Below, piece after piece: positions 18,828-27,375 of a DNA stretch of 64,000 nucleotides. The notes beneath the pieces are model-generated. The model did not search any database. It had not been told where the DNA came from and saw only the letters and a program-made list of their open reading frames with translations. Both the position numbers and the translations under genes were made by a program. The stretch is from Chelonobacter sp050613185. GTDB lineage: Bacteria > Pseudomonadota > Gammaproteobacteria > Enterobacterales > Pasteurellaceae. The DNA is taken from positions 2,232,001 through 2,296,000 of the forward strand of contig NZ_CP192511.1 of the NCBI RefSeq assembly GCF_050613185.1, given 5' to 3'. How positions within the stretch are numbered: the first letter of the stretch is position 1; every line of letters starts with the position of its first letter.

Positions 18828-19502
18828 ATGCAAACCGCACTTGAAAAGATCACCATCGTCTATCAACATCCTGATTTTATTGTGATTGATAAACCCATTG
18901 GGCTGAGCGTGCATAAAGATCAGCAGGCGTTGGGCTTGCCGGATCTGGTTGCGCGTCAGTTGGGTTGCCCGGCATTGTGGCTGGTGCACCGTTTGGATAA
19001 AATCACCTCCGGTTTGCTGATTTTAGCCCGCAACAGCCAAGCCGCCGCTGAATTATCCGGTTTGTTCCAACAACACCAAATTGAGAAACATTATATCGCC
19101 CTTTCCGCGGCGAAACCAAAGAAAAAGCAGGGCTTGGTTATCGGCGATATGCAAAAAACCCGCAACGGCAGTTGGAAATTGTGCCGTAGCCGTGAAAATC
19201 CGGCGATGACCCGCTTTAGCAGTATCCGTTGCGACAATCGGCTAAGATTATTTCATTTGATACCGAAAAGCGGCAAAACCCATCAAATCCGCGTGGCGAT
19301 GAAAAGCCTCGGCAGTCCGATTCTGGGCGATCAACGTTATGGCGATAAAACCGCACTTGACCGCACTTATCTGCATGCTTACGCCTTAAAATTTCAATAT
19401 CAAGGAACTTCTTTTCTTATCAAACAATTACCGCAACAAGGCACTTATTTTTTACAACCTGAAATACAACAACAAATCGAACAGCTAGACATCATGAGAT
19501 GA
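18828..19502 (+). CDS. RluA-family RNA pseudouridine synthase (TIGR01621-like)
   Basis: This 224-aa protein converts uridine to pseudouridine in rRNA or tRNA; the target is unknown. It has the catalytic motif HRLDKITSGLLILA with the nucleophile Asp57, the N-terminal IDKPIGLSVH and the C-terminal GKTHQIRVAM / LGDQRYGD. There is no S4 domain. The size and motifs fit the short TIGR01621 subgroup seen in Haemophilus and Vibrio. Its 3' end is 18 bases from the GGTTTA hexamer array. Confidence 0.85.
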   Translation: MQTALEKITIVYQHPDFIVIDKPIGLSVHKDQQALGLPDLVARQLGCPALWLVHRLDKITSGLLILARNSQAAAELSGLFQQHQIEKHYIALSAAKPKKKQGLVIGDMQKTRNGSWKLCRSRENPAMTRFSSIRCDNRLRLFHLIPKSGKTHQIRVAMKSLGSPILGDQRYGDKTALDRTYLHAYALKFQYQGTSFLIKQLPQQGTYFLQPEIQQQIEQLDIMR

Positions 19503-19520
19503 TTCGGTGGATAATAACAC

Positions 19521-19568
19521 GGTTTAGGTTTAGGTTTAGGTTTAGGTTTAGGTTTAGGTTTAGGTTTA
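19521..19568. repeat. Hexanucleotide tandem repeat (GGTTTA x8)
   Basis: Eight perfect GGTTTA units run from 19521 to 19568, then a variant GGTTGA. The array ends just before the GAGAGGGA ribosome binding site of the metallopeptidase gene. Such arrays expand and contract by slippage in Pasteurellaceae. Because it lies in the 5' untranslated or promoter region, changes would alter spacing, not frame. Confidence 0.95.
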
Positions 19569-19586
19569 GGTTGAGAGGGATTGAAT

Positions 19587-20423
19587 ATGCGTTGGCAAGG
19601 ACGTAAAGAAAGTCGTAATGTAGAAGATCGTCGTGGCTCCGGCGGCGGTTTCGGTGCTAAGGGCAGCGGTATCGTCGGGTTATTGGTGATTTTAGTCGGG
19701 GCGTATTTCGGCGTGGATTTATCCGGTTTGGTCGATACCAGCGGGCTGGGTTCCGGACAGGGCTATCAAACCAGCTTGAGCGAACAAGAAGAACAGCAGT
19801 TAAATTCGTTCTCGCGCGTGGTTCTGGCGGATACCGAAGTGGCTTGGGATCAATATTTTGCCAAGAGCGGTCAGCGTTACATCCCGCCGACTATGGTGCT
19901 GTACAATTATGCCACCCAAAGTGCTTGCGGCACCGGGCAGGCGGCGATGGGGCCGTTTTATTGCCCGAATGATCGACGCATTTATTTAGATCTCTCTTTC
20001 TATAAAGACATGAGCGGTAAATTGAAAGCTTCCGGCGATGCCGCTTTTGCTTATGTGATTGCACATGAAGTCGGACACCACGTGCAAAATATGTTAGGCA
20101 TTTTGCCTAAGGTTCAACAGGCGCAACAACGTAGCGGCAGTCAGGCGGCGGCGAATCAGCTGTCAGTTAAACTGGAATTGCAAGCGGACTGTTTTGCCGG
20201 AATTTGGGGACATTACGCCGATAAACACGGCATTCTGGAATCCGGCGATTTGGAAGAAGCATTTAATGCGGCGGAAGCGGTCGGTGATGACCGTTTGCAA
20301 AAACAGAGCCAAGGCTATGTCGTGCCGGACAGCTTTACCCACGGCACATCGGCACAACGCTTAGCTTGGTTTAAGCGCGGTTTGCAAAGCGGTGATATCA
20401 AACAGTGTAATCCGTTTGGTTAA
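19587..20423 (+). CDS. ypfJ: YpfJ/KPN_02809-family neutral zinc metallopeptidase
   Basis: This 278-aa protein starts MRWQGRKESRNVEDRRGSGGG, the conserved N-terminus of the putative neutral zinc metallopeptidase family (PF04228). One transmembrane helix (about residues 30-48, IVGLLVILVGAYFGVDL) anchors a domain carrying the zinc motif HEVGHHVQN (His160, Glu161, His164). The C-terminal GTSAQRLAWFKRG is also typical. I choose the ATG at 19587 over a TTG at 19581 because GAGAGGGA ends 6 bases before it. The physiological substrate is unknown. Expression may be tuned by the upstream hexamer repeat. Confidence 0.88.
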   Translation: MRWQGRKESRNVEDRRGSGGGFGAKGSGIVGLLVILVGAYFGVDLSGLVDTSGLGSGQGYQTSLSEQEEQQLNSFSRVVLADTEVAWDQYFAKSGQRYIPPTMVLYNYATQSACGTGQAAMGPFYCPNDRRIYLDLSFYKDMSGKLKASGDAAFAYVIAHEVGHHVQNMLGILPKVQQAQQRSGSQAAANQLSVKLELQADCFAGIWGHYADKHGILESGDLEEAFNAAEAVGDDRLQKQSQGYVVPDSFTHGTSAQRLAWFKRGLQSGDIKQCNPFG

Positions 20424-20432
20424 ATTGATTAT

Positions 20433-20459
20433 AAAAGGCGCCGACAGCGCCTTTTGTTT
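20433..20459 (+). terminator. Intrinsic terminator after the metallopeptidase gene
   Basis: The stem AAAAGGCGC (20433-20441) pairs with GCGCCTTTT (20447-20455) around CGACA, followed by a T-rich tail. Confidence 0.8.
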
Positions 20460-20552
20460 GCCCGCTGATTTTTAATCCGGTTTAACTAATTCTTTTTTTA
20501 GGCTAAAATAGTGTTAAATTCTGCCGCGATATGTTCGTGATAAGGCATTGCC

Positions 20553-21110
20553 ATGAAATTTAATATACCGACATTCCTCACCTTATTTCGGGTCGTACTG
20601 ATCCCGTTTTTTATTATCTGTTTTTATCTTCCGTTTAAATGGGCACCGTTTCTGACCGCACTTTTGTTTTTGATTGCTGCCATCACCGATTGGTTTGACG
20701 GGTTTCTGGCGCGACGTTGGAACCAAACCACCCGCTTCGGCGCGTTTCTCGATCCGGTTGCGGATAAGGTGATGGTTGCGGCGGCATTGGTGTTGGTCGT
20801 GCAGCATTACCACACTTTCTGGGTGACCATTCCGGCAATTGTGATGATCTCGCGTGAAATTATTATCTCGGCGTTAAGAGAGTGGATGGCGGAAATCGGT
20901 GATCGCAATAAAGTCGCGGTTTCTTGGTGGGGCAAATTCAAAACTACCGCACAAATGATCTCCTTAATCGGTTTGTTGTGGCGCTATAATCCGTTGATGG
21001 AGAAAAGCGCTATTGTGGCGTTATATATTGCCGCGGCATTGACGGTGTGGTCAATGTGGCAGTATCTGCGCGCAGCCAAAGGCAGTTTGCTTGATGACGT
21101 GAATCCTTGA
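20553..21110 (+). CDS. pgsA: CDP-diacylglycerol--glycerol-3-phosphate 3-phosphatidyltransferase
   Basis: PgsA makes phosphatidylglycerophosphate, the precursor of phosphatidylglycerol, at the inner membrane. The 185-aa protein has about five helices and the complete CDP-alcohol phosphotransferase signature: Asp46, Asp49, Gly50, Ala53, Arg54, Gly63, Asp67, Asp71 within DWFDGFLARRW...GAFLDPVAD. The N-terminus NIPTFLTLFRVVLIPFF is typical. It lies upstream of the two tRNA genes. Confidence 0.95.
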   Translation: MKFNIPTFLTLFRVVLIPFFIICFYLPFKWAPFLTALLFLIAAITDWFDGFLARRWNQTTRFGAFLDPVADKVMVAAALVLVVQHYHTFWVTIPAIVMISREIIISALREWMAEIGDRNKVAVSWWGKFKTTAQMISLIGLLWRYNPLMEKSAIVALYIAAALTVWSMWQYLRAAKGSLLDDVNP

Positions 21111-21223
21111 ACGCGTTAAGTGTGTTGTTTTTAAGCAATTGAGATAAAAAGCAAGAATTTTATTTGACTAAAAATTTCAATTCAGTAAAATGCACCGCAC
21201 TTGCTTCAGTTAAAGAATCCAAA

Positions 21224-21299
<76 letters not shown>

Positions 21300-21328
21300 A
21301 ATCCGAATCTTATCGCAATCAAAATATT

Positions 21329-21415
21329 GCCCGAGTGGTGAAATCGGTAGACACAAGGGATTTAAAATCCCTCGACTTTCGAGTCGTGGCGGTTCAAGTC
21401 CGCCCTCGGGCACCA
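21329..21415 (+). tRNA. tRNA-Leu (anticodon TAA), ICE insertion target
   Basis: This 87-base class II tRNA has acceptor GCCCGAG/CTCGGGC, anticodon loop TTTAAAA in the stem AGGGA/TCCCT, a long variable arm (CGACTTTCGAGTCG), T-loop GTTCAAGTC and encoded ACCA. ICEHin1056-family elements are known to integrate at the 3' end of a tRNA-Leu gene, and an ICE replication module follows at once here, so this copy is the left junction. Confidence 0.96.
21390..21415 (+). other. Probable attL (3' end of tRNA-Leu)
   Basis: Chromosomal genes stop and ICE genes begin at the T-arm/acceptor end of tRNA-Leu. Tyrosine-recombinase ICEs of this family recombine within the tRNA 3' end and leave it intact. The exact core cannot be fixed without attR, which is outside the window. 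Confidence 0.6.
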
Positions 21416-21497
21416 TTGTTTTATAAGCACTTTTCTAATTCCTAATCAAATTTGAATTTTTAGATACTCTTTTTAAACTTTAAAAGAAGAGTTCGCT

Positions 21498-22307
21498 ATG
21501 AAAAATTCAAAACCCTTTGTTACCACCATTTTATCTACAAAAGGTGGCGTTACTAAAACCACTAATGCAGCTAATATCTCGGCATTTTGTGCTGATCATG
21601 GATTAAAAACCCTCATGATCGATACTGACGTGCAGCCGTCACTAAGCTCTTATTATGAACTGGAGTATGCCGCGGGCGGTGGTATCTATGAATTCATTAT
21701 CAATAAAAACACCAATCCGGCAGAGATCATATCAAAAACGACTATTCCCAACCTCGATTTAATTAAGTCAAATGACCCAACCGGCAGAATCAGTTTACTG
21801 CTACGCAATGCCCCCGACGGTGTTATCCGCTTTAATCACTTAATTCGCCAGTTACAAGGTTATGATTTGATTGTTGTGGATACGCGCGGTACGCGCGATA
21901 TTACCCTCGAAATGGCGGTTCTTGCCAGCGATCTTATTCTCTCCCCTCTATTACCAGAACTACTTTCTACACGCGAATTTTTACGCGGCACGTTAAGTCT
22001 TTATGCTGATCTCGAAACCTATACTTCATTGGGTTTTGTACTACCGCCGATAAAAGCCGTAGCAAATCGCGTGGACAAAACGAATGATGCAAAAGATGTT
22101 ATTGCCCAACTGCACAGTATTTTCAATGACGAGCGCATTGGTGGTGATTTTTCTGTTGAGTTTTTAGATTTCGCTATTCCGGCACGTGTTGCATATCGCG
22201 AAGCAAATACGCTTTGTACACCGATTCATCGCTATAAAAATTCAGAATTTGAAACGATGAAGAGTTTATGTTCTTTGCTTTTCCCGCAATTTAAATCGGT
22301 ATTTTGA
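21498..22307 (+). CDS. parA: ParA-family partition ATPase of the ICE
   Basis: The 269-aa protein starts MKNSKPFVTTILSTKGGVTKTTNAAN with the deviant Walker A box KGGVTKTT (Lys15, Lys20), followed by LMIDTDVQPS (Walker A') and LIVVDTRGTRD (Walker B). It is the first ICE gene after tRNA-Leu and lies upstream of dnaB and parB, the family's standard left-end module. It is expected to stabilise the excised circular form. An AT-rich 80-base region before it should hold the promoter. Confidence 0.92.
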   Translation: MKNSKPFVTTILSTKGGVTKTTNAANISAFCADHGLKTLMIDTDVQPSLSSYYELEYAAGGGIYEFIINKNTNPAEIISKTTIPNLDLIKSNDPTGRISLLLRNAPDGVIRFNHLIRQLQGYDLIVVDTRGTRDITLEMAVLASDLILSPLLPELLSTREFLRGTLSLYADLETYTSLGFVLPPIKAVANRVDKTNDAKDVIAQLHSIFNDERIGGDFSVEFLDFAIPARVAYREANTLCTPIHRYKNSEFETMKSLCSLLFPQFKSVF

Positions 22308-22318
22308 TTGGGGTAAGT

Positions 22319-23719
22319 ATGAAAAAAGGACAAATAGTAAAGACTGAATTATTTGATAACTATCTTGAAAGCTCTGTGCTCGGCGGCTTGATTCTTGATA
22401 ATGACAAGTGGGATGAAGTATCACCGTTACTGACGGATAATTCATTCTATTTACAATGGAACAGGGTGATTTTTAAGGCGATTAAAAGCCATCTTGACAC
22501 AGGAAAACCAGTTGATCTGTTAATACTGGAGCAGTCATTAAAAAGTCAGTGGGATTCAGATAATGGCTTATTTGCCTATCTTGCCGAGATTGTGAAAAAT
22601 ACGCCCAGTGCGGCATTAGTCGTGAATTACGCACAGCGGTTACTTGATTATCAGCAATTACGGCAACTGGCGGCGTTGGGTAAAGATCTATCAGACAACA
22701 GCAAACAGATAAAAGCAAAAGATGACATTGACAAGGTGATTGCAGATTCGGAAAAACGCTTATTCGATATTGCCTGCCGCAATCAGGCTGAAAATACACT
22801 GGTTAATCTCAGTCGGGCAATGGAGATTGTCTTCGATAAAATTGAGCAATCTTGCCATAGTGCAAATCCGATTAGCGGCGCACCGTGCGGCATTGCGCAA
22901 ATCGATCAGATGACAACCGGTTTTCAACCGTCGGATTTTATCGTGATCGCTGCACGCCCTGGTATGGGAAAAACGGCGTTTGCGCTCACAGCAATTGCGG
23001 CTACGCTAGAAGCAATTGATAAGCCTGTGCAATTCTACAGTTTAGAAATGCCAGGCGATCAAATCATGATGCGCTTTCTTTCGATGCAATCAAAAGTGCC
23101 AATGCAATTACTACGCAATGCGTTGCTTATGGAAGATGAGGATTTCGCGAAATTAGGTGTGGCAGCCAATTATATTCAGCAGCATTGGGAAGATAATAAT
23201 CGCTTATTAATTGATGATTCTTCAGCATTAACCCCTCAAATACTTCGCACTAGAGTACGCAAAAATATCCGACTTTATGGCAAACCTTCCGCGATATTCA
23301 TTGATTATTTGCAATTAATGAAATACCCAGGCTCACAAAATCGTTATGAAGAAGTCACGAATATCTCTAATAGTCTCAAAGCACTGGCGAAAGAAATGCA
23401 ATGCCCAGTGATCGCATTGGCACAGCTCAATCGCGGCGTGGAGGGACGGATCGTGAAAAAGCCGACAAGTTCGGATTTACGCGATTCAGGCGCAATTGAA
23501 CAAGATGCGGATGTCATTATTTTATTGCACCGTGATGAATATTACACCGAAGAAGCAAGCCAAGCTAAGGGATTGGCCGAAGTGATTATAGGGAAGCAGC
23601 GCAATGGTCCGGTAGGTACGGTTGTTGCGCGATTCTTTGGGCAATATTCGCTGTTTGAAACTTATGCAGCGGAGGGAGATAAAACGCAATCCTCGACAGA
23701 TATTGGAGATTTTCTATGA
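22319..23719 (+). CDS. dnaB: Replicative DNA helicase, DnaB type (ICE copy)
   Basis: The 466-aa protein resembles chromosomal DnaB: an N-terminal domain (about 10-110: LESSVLGGLILDNDKWDEV) and a RecA-like helicase domain with Walker A ARPGMGKTAFAL (Lys218), Walker B-type IFIDYLQLM, and GAIEQDADVIILLHR. I choose the ATG at 22319, 12 bases after the parA stop; an in-frame TTG at 22304 would overlap parA. Its stop overlaps the parB start (ATGATGA). An ICE-encoded helicase implies some self-directed replication. Confidence 0.93.
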   Translation: MKKGQIVKTELFDNYLESSVLGGLILDNDKWDEVSPLLTDNSFYLQWNRVIFKAIKSHLDTGKPVDLLILEQSLKSQWDSDNGLFAYLAEIVKNTPSAALVVNYAQRLLDYQQLRQLAALGKDLSDNSKQIKAKDDIDKVIADSEKRLFDIACRNQAENTLVNLSRAMEIVFDKIEQSCHSANPISGAPCGIAQIDQMTTGFQPSDFIVIAARPGMGKTAFALTAIAATLEAIDKPVQFYSLEMPGDQIMMRFLSMQSKVPMQLLRNALLMEDEDFAKLGVAANYIQQHWEDNNRLLIDDSSALTPQILRTRVRKNIRLYGKPSAIFIDYLQLMKYPGSQNRYEEVTNISNSLKALAKEMQCPVIALAQLNRGVEGRIVKKPTSSDLRDSGAIEQDADVIILLHRDEYYTEEASQAKGLAEVIIGKQRNGPVGTVVARFFGQYSLFETYAAEGDKTQSSTDIGDFL

Positions 23720-25449
23720 TGAACACACCTAAAAAATTTAGTCGGGAAGACAAAAAAGCGTCATTGATGCGAGGTATGCAAATTGGCTTGATACCGAATA
23801 CTTCACCAAATTATGCGGACGAGCGTATTGCATCGGAATTAATTTCTGCGGGGGAAAGTATGCAGCCACAATTGAAAACCGTTACCTTGGCTCAGCTAAA
23901 ACCGTTTGATAATAATCCGCGTAAAACACAAAATCCGAAATTTGATGAAATTAAAGAATCGATTCGGATGCGCGGTTTAGATTTTCCGCCTAATATCACG
24001 CAACGCCCTGGTGATGATTTTTATATGATTGCGGACGGCGGTAATACACGGTTACAAGCATTGCGCGAATTATATGAAGAAACCAAAGACCCGAAATATT
24101 GGTCTATCAACTGCCTGTTTAAATCCTGGAAAGGTTCTGGAGATGATCAGCTCGAAGGCGAGCTATCTTGTTTAATTGGGCATTTGGCTGAAAATGATTT
24201 GCGCGGGGATCTGAGTTTTATTGAGCGCGCATTAGGCATTAATCAAGCAAAACTATTTTATGAAAAACAAGAAAATGTATTTCTATCACATCGTAAGTTA
24301 GCAGAAAAACTCAAAAATGATGGCTATAGTATTTCATTTTCTTTAATTGCAAGAATGGAGTTATGTTTAGAGCAATTATATCCAGCTATTCCGCAAGTAT
24401 TATTTGCTGGTATGGGAAAACCACAAATTGAAAAACTTTTAACCTTACGTGGAAATTCCTTTTCCTGTTGGAAAAAATATCGTCCACAGGCAGAGGAGCA
24501 GTTTTCAGATTTATGGCTGGAAACTTTAAAATCCTTTGATGAAGTGCCAGAAGAATTTACGATTACAATTGTGCAAGATGAGCTAATTGGTAATTTAGTC
24601 AAAGCACTTGGTGATGAGGGAGTAAGCTATCAAGATCTGCATTTTGATATTAATATCGATGAAAATCGTCGCCGCAATAAAGAATCTGAACCAGTTATTC
24701 ATTTCAGAGATCCAGTGACAGCTGTAGAAATACCGAATTCTGTATCCTCTTCCTCCTATAGTGGCGAAGCGCATGATTCTCAAGAGCCTACAACTCAGAA
24801 ACAAATAGCTGAATCAACACTAAACCCACGTGTTTCTAAATCTGGAAACAGCATTGAGTCAAAACAAGATATTCCTTTAACGCATTTAGCAGAAACGGAT
24901 AATACTGAAACTGCTATAAATGGTGATTATGAAAATATCTTGGCGCAGTTTGGCATGACCCCAGGACTCTCCTTGAGCGAGCAACGGAAACAACGTGCCG
25001 AAGAAAATGGTTTATCTTTCGCCAATACCGGCTGTCAGCCAGTCGATGATATTTGGAAAATTTTTCCCGTCTTCGATACTGCGAATAAACTCCGCTTGGA
25101 AGCCTTTAATCTTGTCAATGATCTCGCTAAGTTAAGCGGATTACCAAAGTCAATCATTAAGAATATCGGCGCACAACAATCGGCAACTAATTTTAGTTTT
25201 ACCATAGAGCCACTACCGCACGAACTGGAAAATAATGCACTGGCATTATGCGTTTATGAGCTATTGGCGATGCTTGCTTGCGACAATCATACTGAGATGC
25301 TGGATTGGTTGATTCCAGAAGCATTATTGGTGGGAACAGATACAATCGATGCAGAAATATCCGACCTGCTTATGGTGAAAATTTTTCGCCTGATCCGTAT
25401 TATTCGTCGCTTTAGAGCGCATTTGCGCCAGCCAATTGAACAAGATTAA
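23716..25449 (+). CDS. parB: ParB-family protein of the ICE (TIGR03764-like)
   Basis: The 577-aa protein has an N-terminal ParB/sulfiredoxin-like nuclease fold (about 55-160; LKPFDNNPRKTQN, DGGNTRLQALRELYEE with Arg112), a HTH-like middle (about 185-235, FLSHRKLAEKLKNDGYSISFSLIARM), and a variable, Ser/Thr/Glu-rich linker (about 315-400) before a helical C-terminus. The length is twice that of plasmid ParB but normal for PFGI-1-class ICE ParB proteins. It overlaps dnaB by four bases. Confidence 0.88.
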   Translation: MMNTPKKFSREDKKASLMRGMQIGLIPNTSPNYADERIASELISAGESMQPQLKTVTLAQLKPFDNNPRKTQNPKFDEIKESIRMRGLDFPPNITQRPGDDFYMIADGGNTRLQALRELYEETKDPKYWSINCLFKSWKGSGDDQLEGELSCLIGHLAENDLRGDLSFIERALGINQAKLFYEKQENVFLSHRKLAEKLKNDGYSISFSLIARMELCLEQLYPAIPQVLFAGMGKPQIEKLLTLRGNSFSCWKKYRPQAEEQFSDLWLETLKSFDEVPEEFTITIVQDELIGNLVKALGDEGVSYQDLHFDINIDENRRRNKESEPVIHFRDPVTAVEIPNSVSSSSYSGEAHDSQEPTTQKQIAESTLNPRVSKSGNSIESKQDIPLTHLAETDNTETAINGDYENILAQFGMTPGLSLSEQRKQRAEENGLSFANTGCQPVDDIWKIFPVFDTANKLRLEAFNLVNDLAKLSGLPKSIIKNIGAQQSATNFSFTIEPLPHELENNALALCVYELLAMLACDNHTEMLDWLIPEALLVGTDTIDAEISDLLMVKIFRLIRIIRRFRAHLRQPIEQD

Positions 25450-25463
25450 ATTCGGAGGAAACA

Positions 25464-26033
25464 ATGGTTATTTCATCAATTAATCAAGCCGTAATTGCCC
25501 ATGTCATTACGCAGCTCAAGGAAGGGAATTTACGGCACTGTGAGCAGATCGGTTTCACGGAGAATGAGCTGCGTGAAATTATGCAGCTAACAACCGACGA
25601 AATTCATCATTTGGCGCAGATTTCAACGCCTTTTTTAAAAATTGAAGTTAATCATAAATTATTTATGCGTATGGTGAATAGTGCCAAAGAGTATTCACAT
25701 ACACAAAAACTACTTGATCGTGCGCTGATATTGGGCGCAACGATCGAATTGATTAATTATTATTTTGGTTCAACTAACGGCGAAGTCAGTGAACGCCGCC
25801 GCTTACTCGGGCAAAGTAAAAAGCCGGGACGGCACTGCTTATGTAGCGAAAAACAATCGGCACAAGCCTGGTATCGCTGGCAAGAAATGAAGGCAGATTT
25901 AGCCTCATTTGAAAGTATTGAGACCCTCGATGCACTGATGCTGATTGCAGAAGAATTAGAGATGAATGTAACGAGTGTGTGGAAATTGGCGCAGAAATGG
26001 GAGACGCAAGATGCCTCAAACCATAAACACTAA
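25464..26033 (+). CDS. DUF2857 family ICE protein
   Basis: This 189-aa cytoplasmic protein has the DUF2857 sequence pattern (NQAVIAHVITQLKEGNLRHCEQIGFT, GATIELINYYFGSTNGEVSERRRLLG), found between ParB and the STY4528 protein in this ICE family. The family function is unknown; the G-x-x-x-EVSxRRxLLG segment looks like a DNA-contacting or oligomer motif. GGAGG lies ahead of the ATG. It is 15 bases after parB and in the same operon. Confidence 0.8.
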   Translation: MVISSINQAVIAHVITQLKEGNLRHCEQIGFTENELREIMQLTTDEIHHLAQISTPFLKIEVNHKLFMRMVNSAKEYSHTQKLLDRALILGATIELINYYFGSTNGEVSERRRLLGQSKKPGRHCLCSEKQSAQAWYRWQEMKADLASFESIETLDALMLIAEELEMNVTSVWKLAQKWETQDASNHKH

Positions 26034-26096
26034 GAAAAAAACGAGAAAGCGGTCACTTTCTCGTTTTAAAAATCCTAAACAACAGGATTAGCTAAT

Positions 26097-27374
26097 ATGA
26101 ACAGTATAGATGCTATCGTAGAAAATGCAACAGGGAAATTAAAACACTACCGGCAACAAAAAAGTGCGGTTACTGAAGCAGTAGAGGGTTTGCTTTATTT
26201 TGGGAATCCACACGATACCGTACCGGTTCGATTATTGACAGATCCGCTTTTAACCTGTCGTGCGCGTTATGCATGGCAGGTGATTAAACACAATGCAAGA
26301 GCATTTGGTGGTGCAGCCTTTCCATCTTATGAAGAACTGCAACAATTACTGTCTGATCGCGCATATACGCAAGAAAAAGCGTCTAAGAAAGTCGTTAGTC
26401 AAACATTACTGTTACTACGTTTAACTCGGTGGCTCACTTTTTGTAGCAAAGCACGCGATGAGCAAGGCCGTATTCTCGGTAATATTTATATTATTCATGA
26501 TGAGCCGATGAGCATTCCGGATTGTATTCATTTCAATGAAAACTATTTAAACATGTTGGAACAAGCAACACATCATCGCGATAAAATGATCCGAGGTGTG
26601 GCGCAGCACATTGTTAAAAATATGCAGATTGATGATGGTCAGTCACATCTGGTTTCGCATATTGATTTAATGCGCTCTCGTTATCACTACGAGAAAAATC
26701 AAAAATTATCGCTTCAAACGACACAAACATTAAATTCATCATCGTCACAAAAACTCGATAACCAGCAGCAACATTTACTGAGTTCCACGAGGGAACTTGG
26801 TCAAAACCAGCAAAATTCACTTAGTTCCATTAGGGAACTCAGTACAATTTCACCAAGTTCCACTATGGAACTCAGTCAAAAATCGCTTAGTTCCACGAGG
26901 GAACTTAGTGATAAACCCTTGATTTCAGTCTTAGTTCCATCAGGGAACTCAGTAAATCAGTACAGTACTAGTACTTATAATAAAAAAATCAGTACTGTAC
27001 TGGATTCTTTAAAATTTTCAGCATTGGAAAAAAATACGGTTTTGAAGATGATGCGGGATTTTAACCTTGGTGAAACACTGGGGCAAGCGGTGTTGGAGGA
27101 AGCAGCCTTACGTATTCAACAAGGTAATATCAACAAGCCTGTGGGCTATGTTTGCAGCTTAATCAAAAGTGCCGCTCAGGGTGAGTTTAAACATTTTTTA
27201 GTGAATAAATCGAATGAGAAAAAATTGGGACAACCTCCAGTAACAACAAGCAATTCGATAACATCAATACCAATGCGCCAACGCAGCAAAGGTGAATTGC
27301 ACAAAATGTCTCAGCAAGCCAGTTCACTGCGCCAGAATTTAAAGAGAATATCACCTACGGGCAATAGTGAATGA
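26097..27374 (+). CDS. STY4528-type pathogenicity-island replication protein
   Basis: This 425-aa protein begins MNSIDAIVENATGKLKHYRQQKSAV. Its N-terminal half (about 30-190), with PVRLLTDPLLTCRARYAWQVIKHNA and a HTH-like AFPSYEELQQLLSD...ASKKVVSQTLLLLRLTRW, matches what I recall of the STY4528 replication family. Residues about 225-300 are low complexity with recurring SSTRELS-type repeats; these are encoded by 17-bp DNA palindromes listed separately. The C-terminus is basic. It is followed at once by the iteron array, so it is the best candidate for the initiator that binds there. That link is inference. Confidence 0.75.
   Translation: MNSIDAIVENATGKLKHYRQQKSAVTEAVEGLLYFGNPHDTVPVRLLTDPLLTCRARYAWQVIKHNARAFGGAAFPSYEELQQLLSDRAYTQEKASKKVVSQTLLLLRLTRWLTFCSKARDEQGRILGNIYIIHDEPMSIPDCIHFNENYLNMLEQATHHRDKMIRGVAQHIVKNMQIDDGQSHLVSHIDLMRSRYHYEKNQKLSLQTTQTLNSSSSQKLDNQQQHLLSSTRELGQNQQNSLSSIRELSTISPSSTMELSQKSLSSTRELSDKPLISVLVPSGNSVNQYSTSTYNKKISTVLDSLKFSALEKNTVLKMMRDFNLGETLGQAVLEEAALRIQQGNINKPVGYVCSLIKSAAQGEFKHFLVNKSNEKKLGQPPVTTSNSITSIPMRQRSKGELHKMSQQASSLRQNLKRISPTGNSE
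26781..26949. repeat. Five 17-bp palindromes (AGTTCC-n5-GGAACT) inside the replication gene
   Basis: Copies start at 26781, 26823, 26856, 26889 and 26933. Each has arms AGTTCC and GGAACT around five bases. The first four are in frame and encode SSTREL, SSIREL, SSTMEL and SSTREL. The fifth is offset by two bases and encodes LVPSGNS, yet its palindrome is intact. Spacings are 42, 33, 33 and 44 bases, near whole helical turns. This is the pattern of protein-binding sites embedded in a gene. Confidence 0.85.
26958..27002. repeat. 12-bp inverted repeat CAGTACAGTACT
   Basis: CAGTACAGTACT (26958-26969) and its exact complement AGTACTGTACTG (26991-27002) flank a 21-base AT-rich spacer, just after the five palindromes and still inside the replication gene. 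It could be an operator, a hairpin in the mRNA or an origin element. Confidence 0.75.
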
Positions 27375-27375
27375 A

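Noticed and set aside
19521..19568. Telomere-like TTTAGG repeats
   Set aside because: The array is short, internal and between ordinary genes of a bacterial chromosome; slippage explains it.
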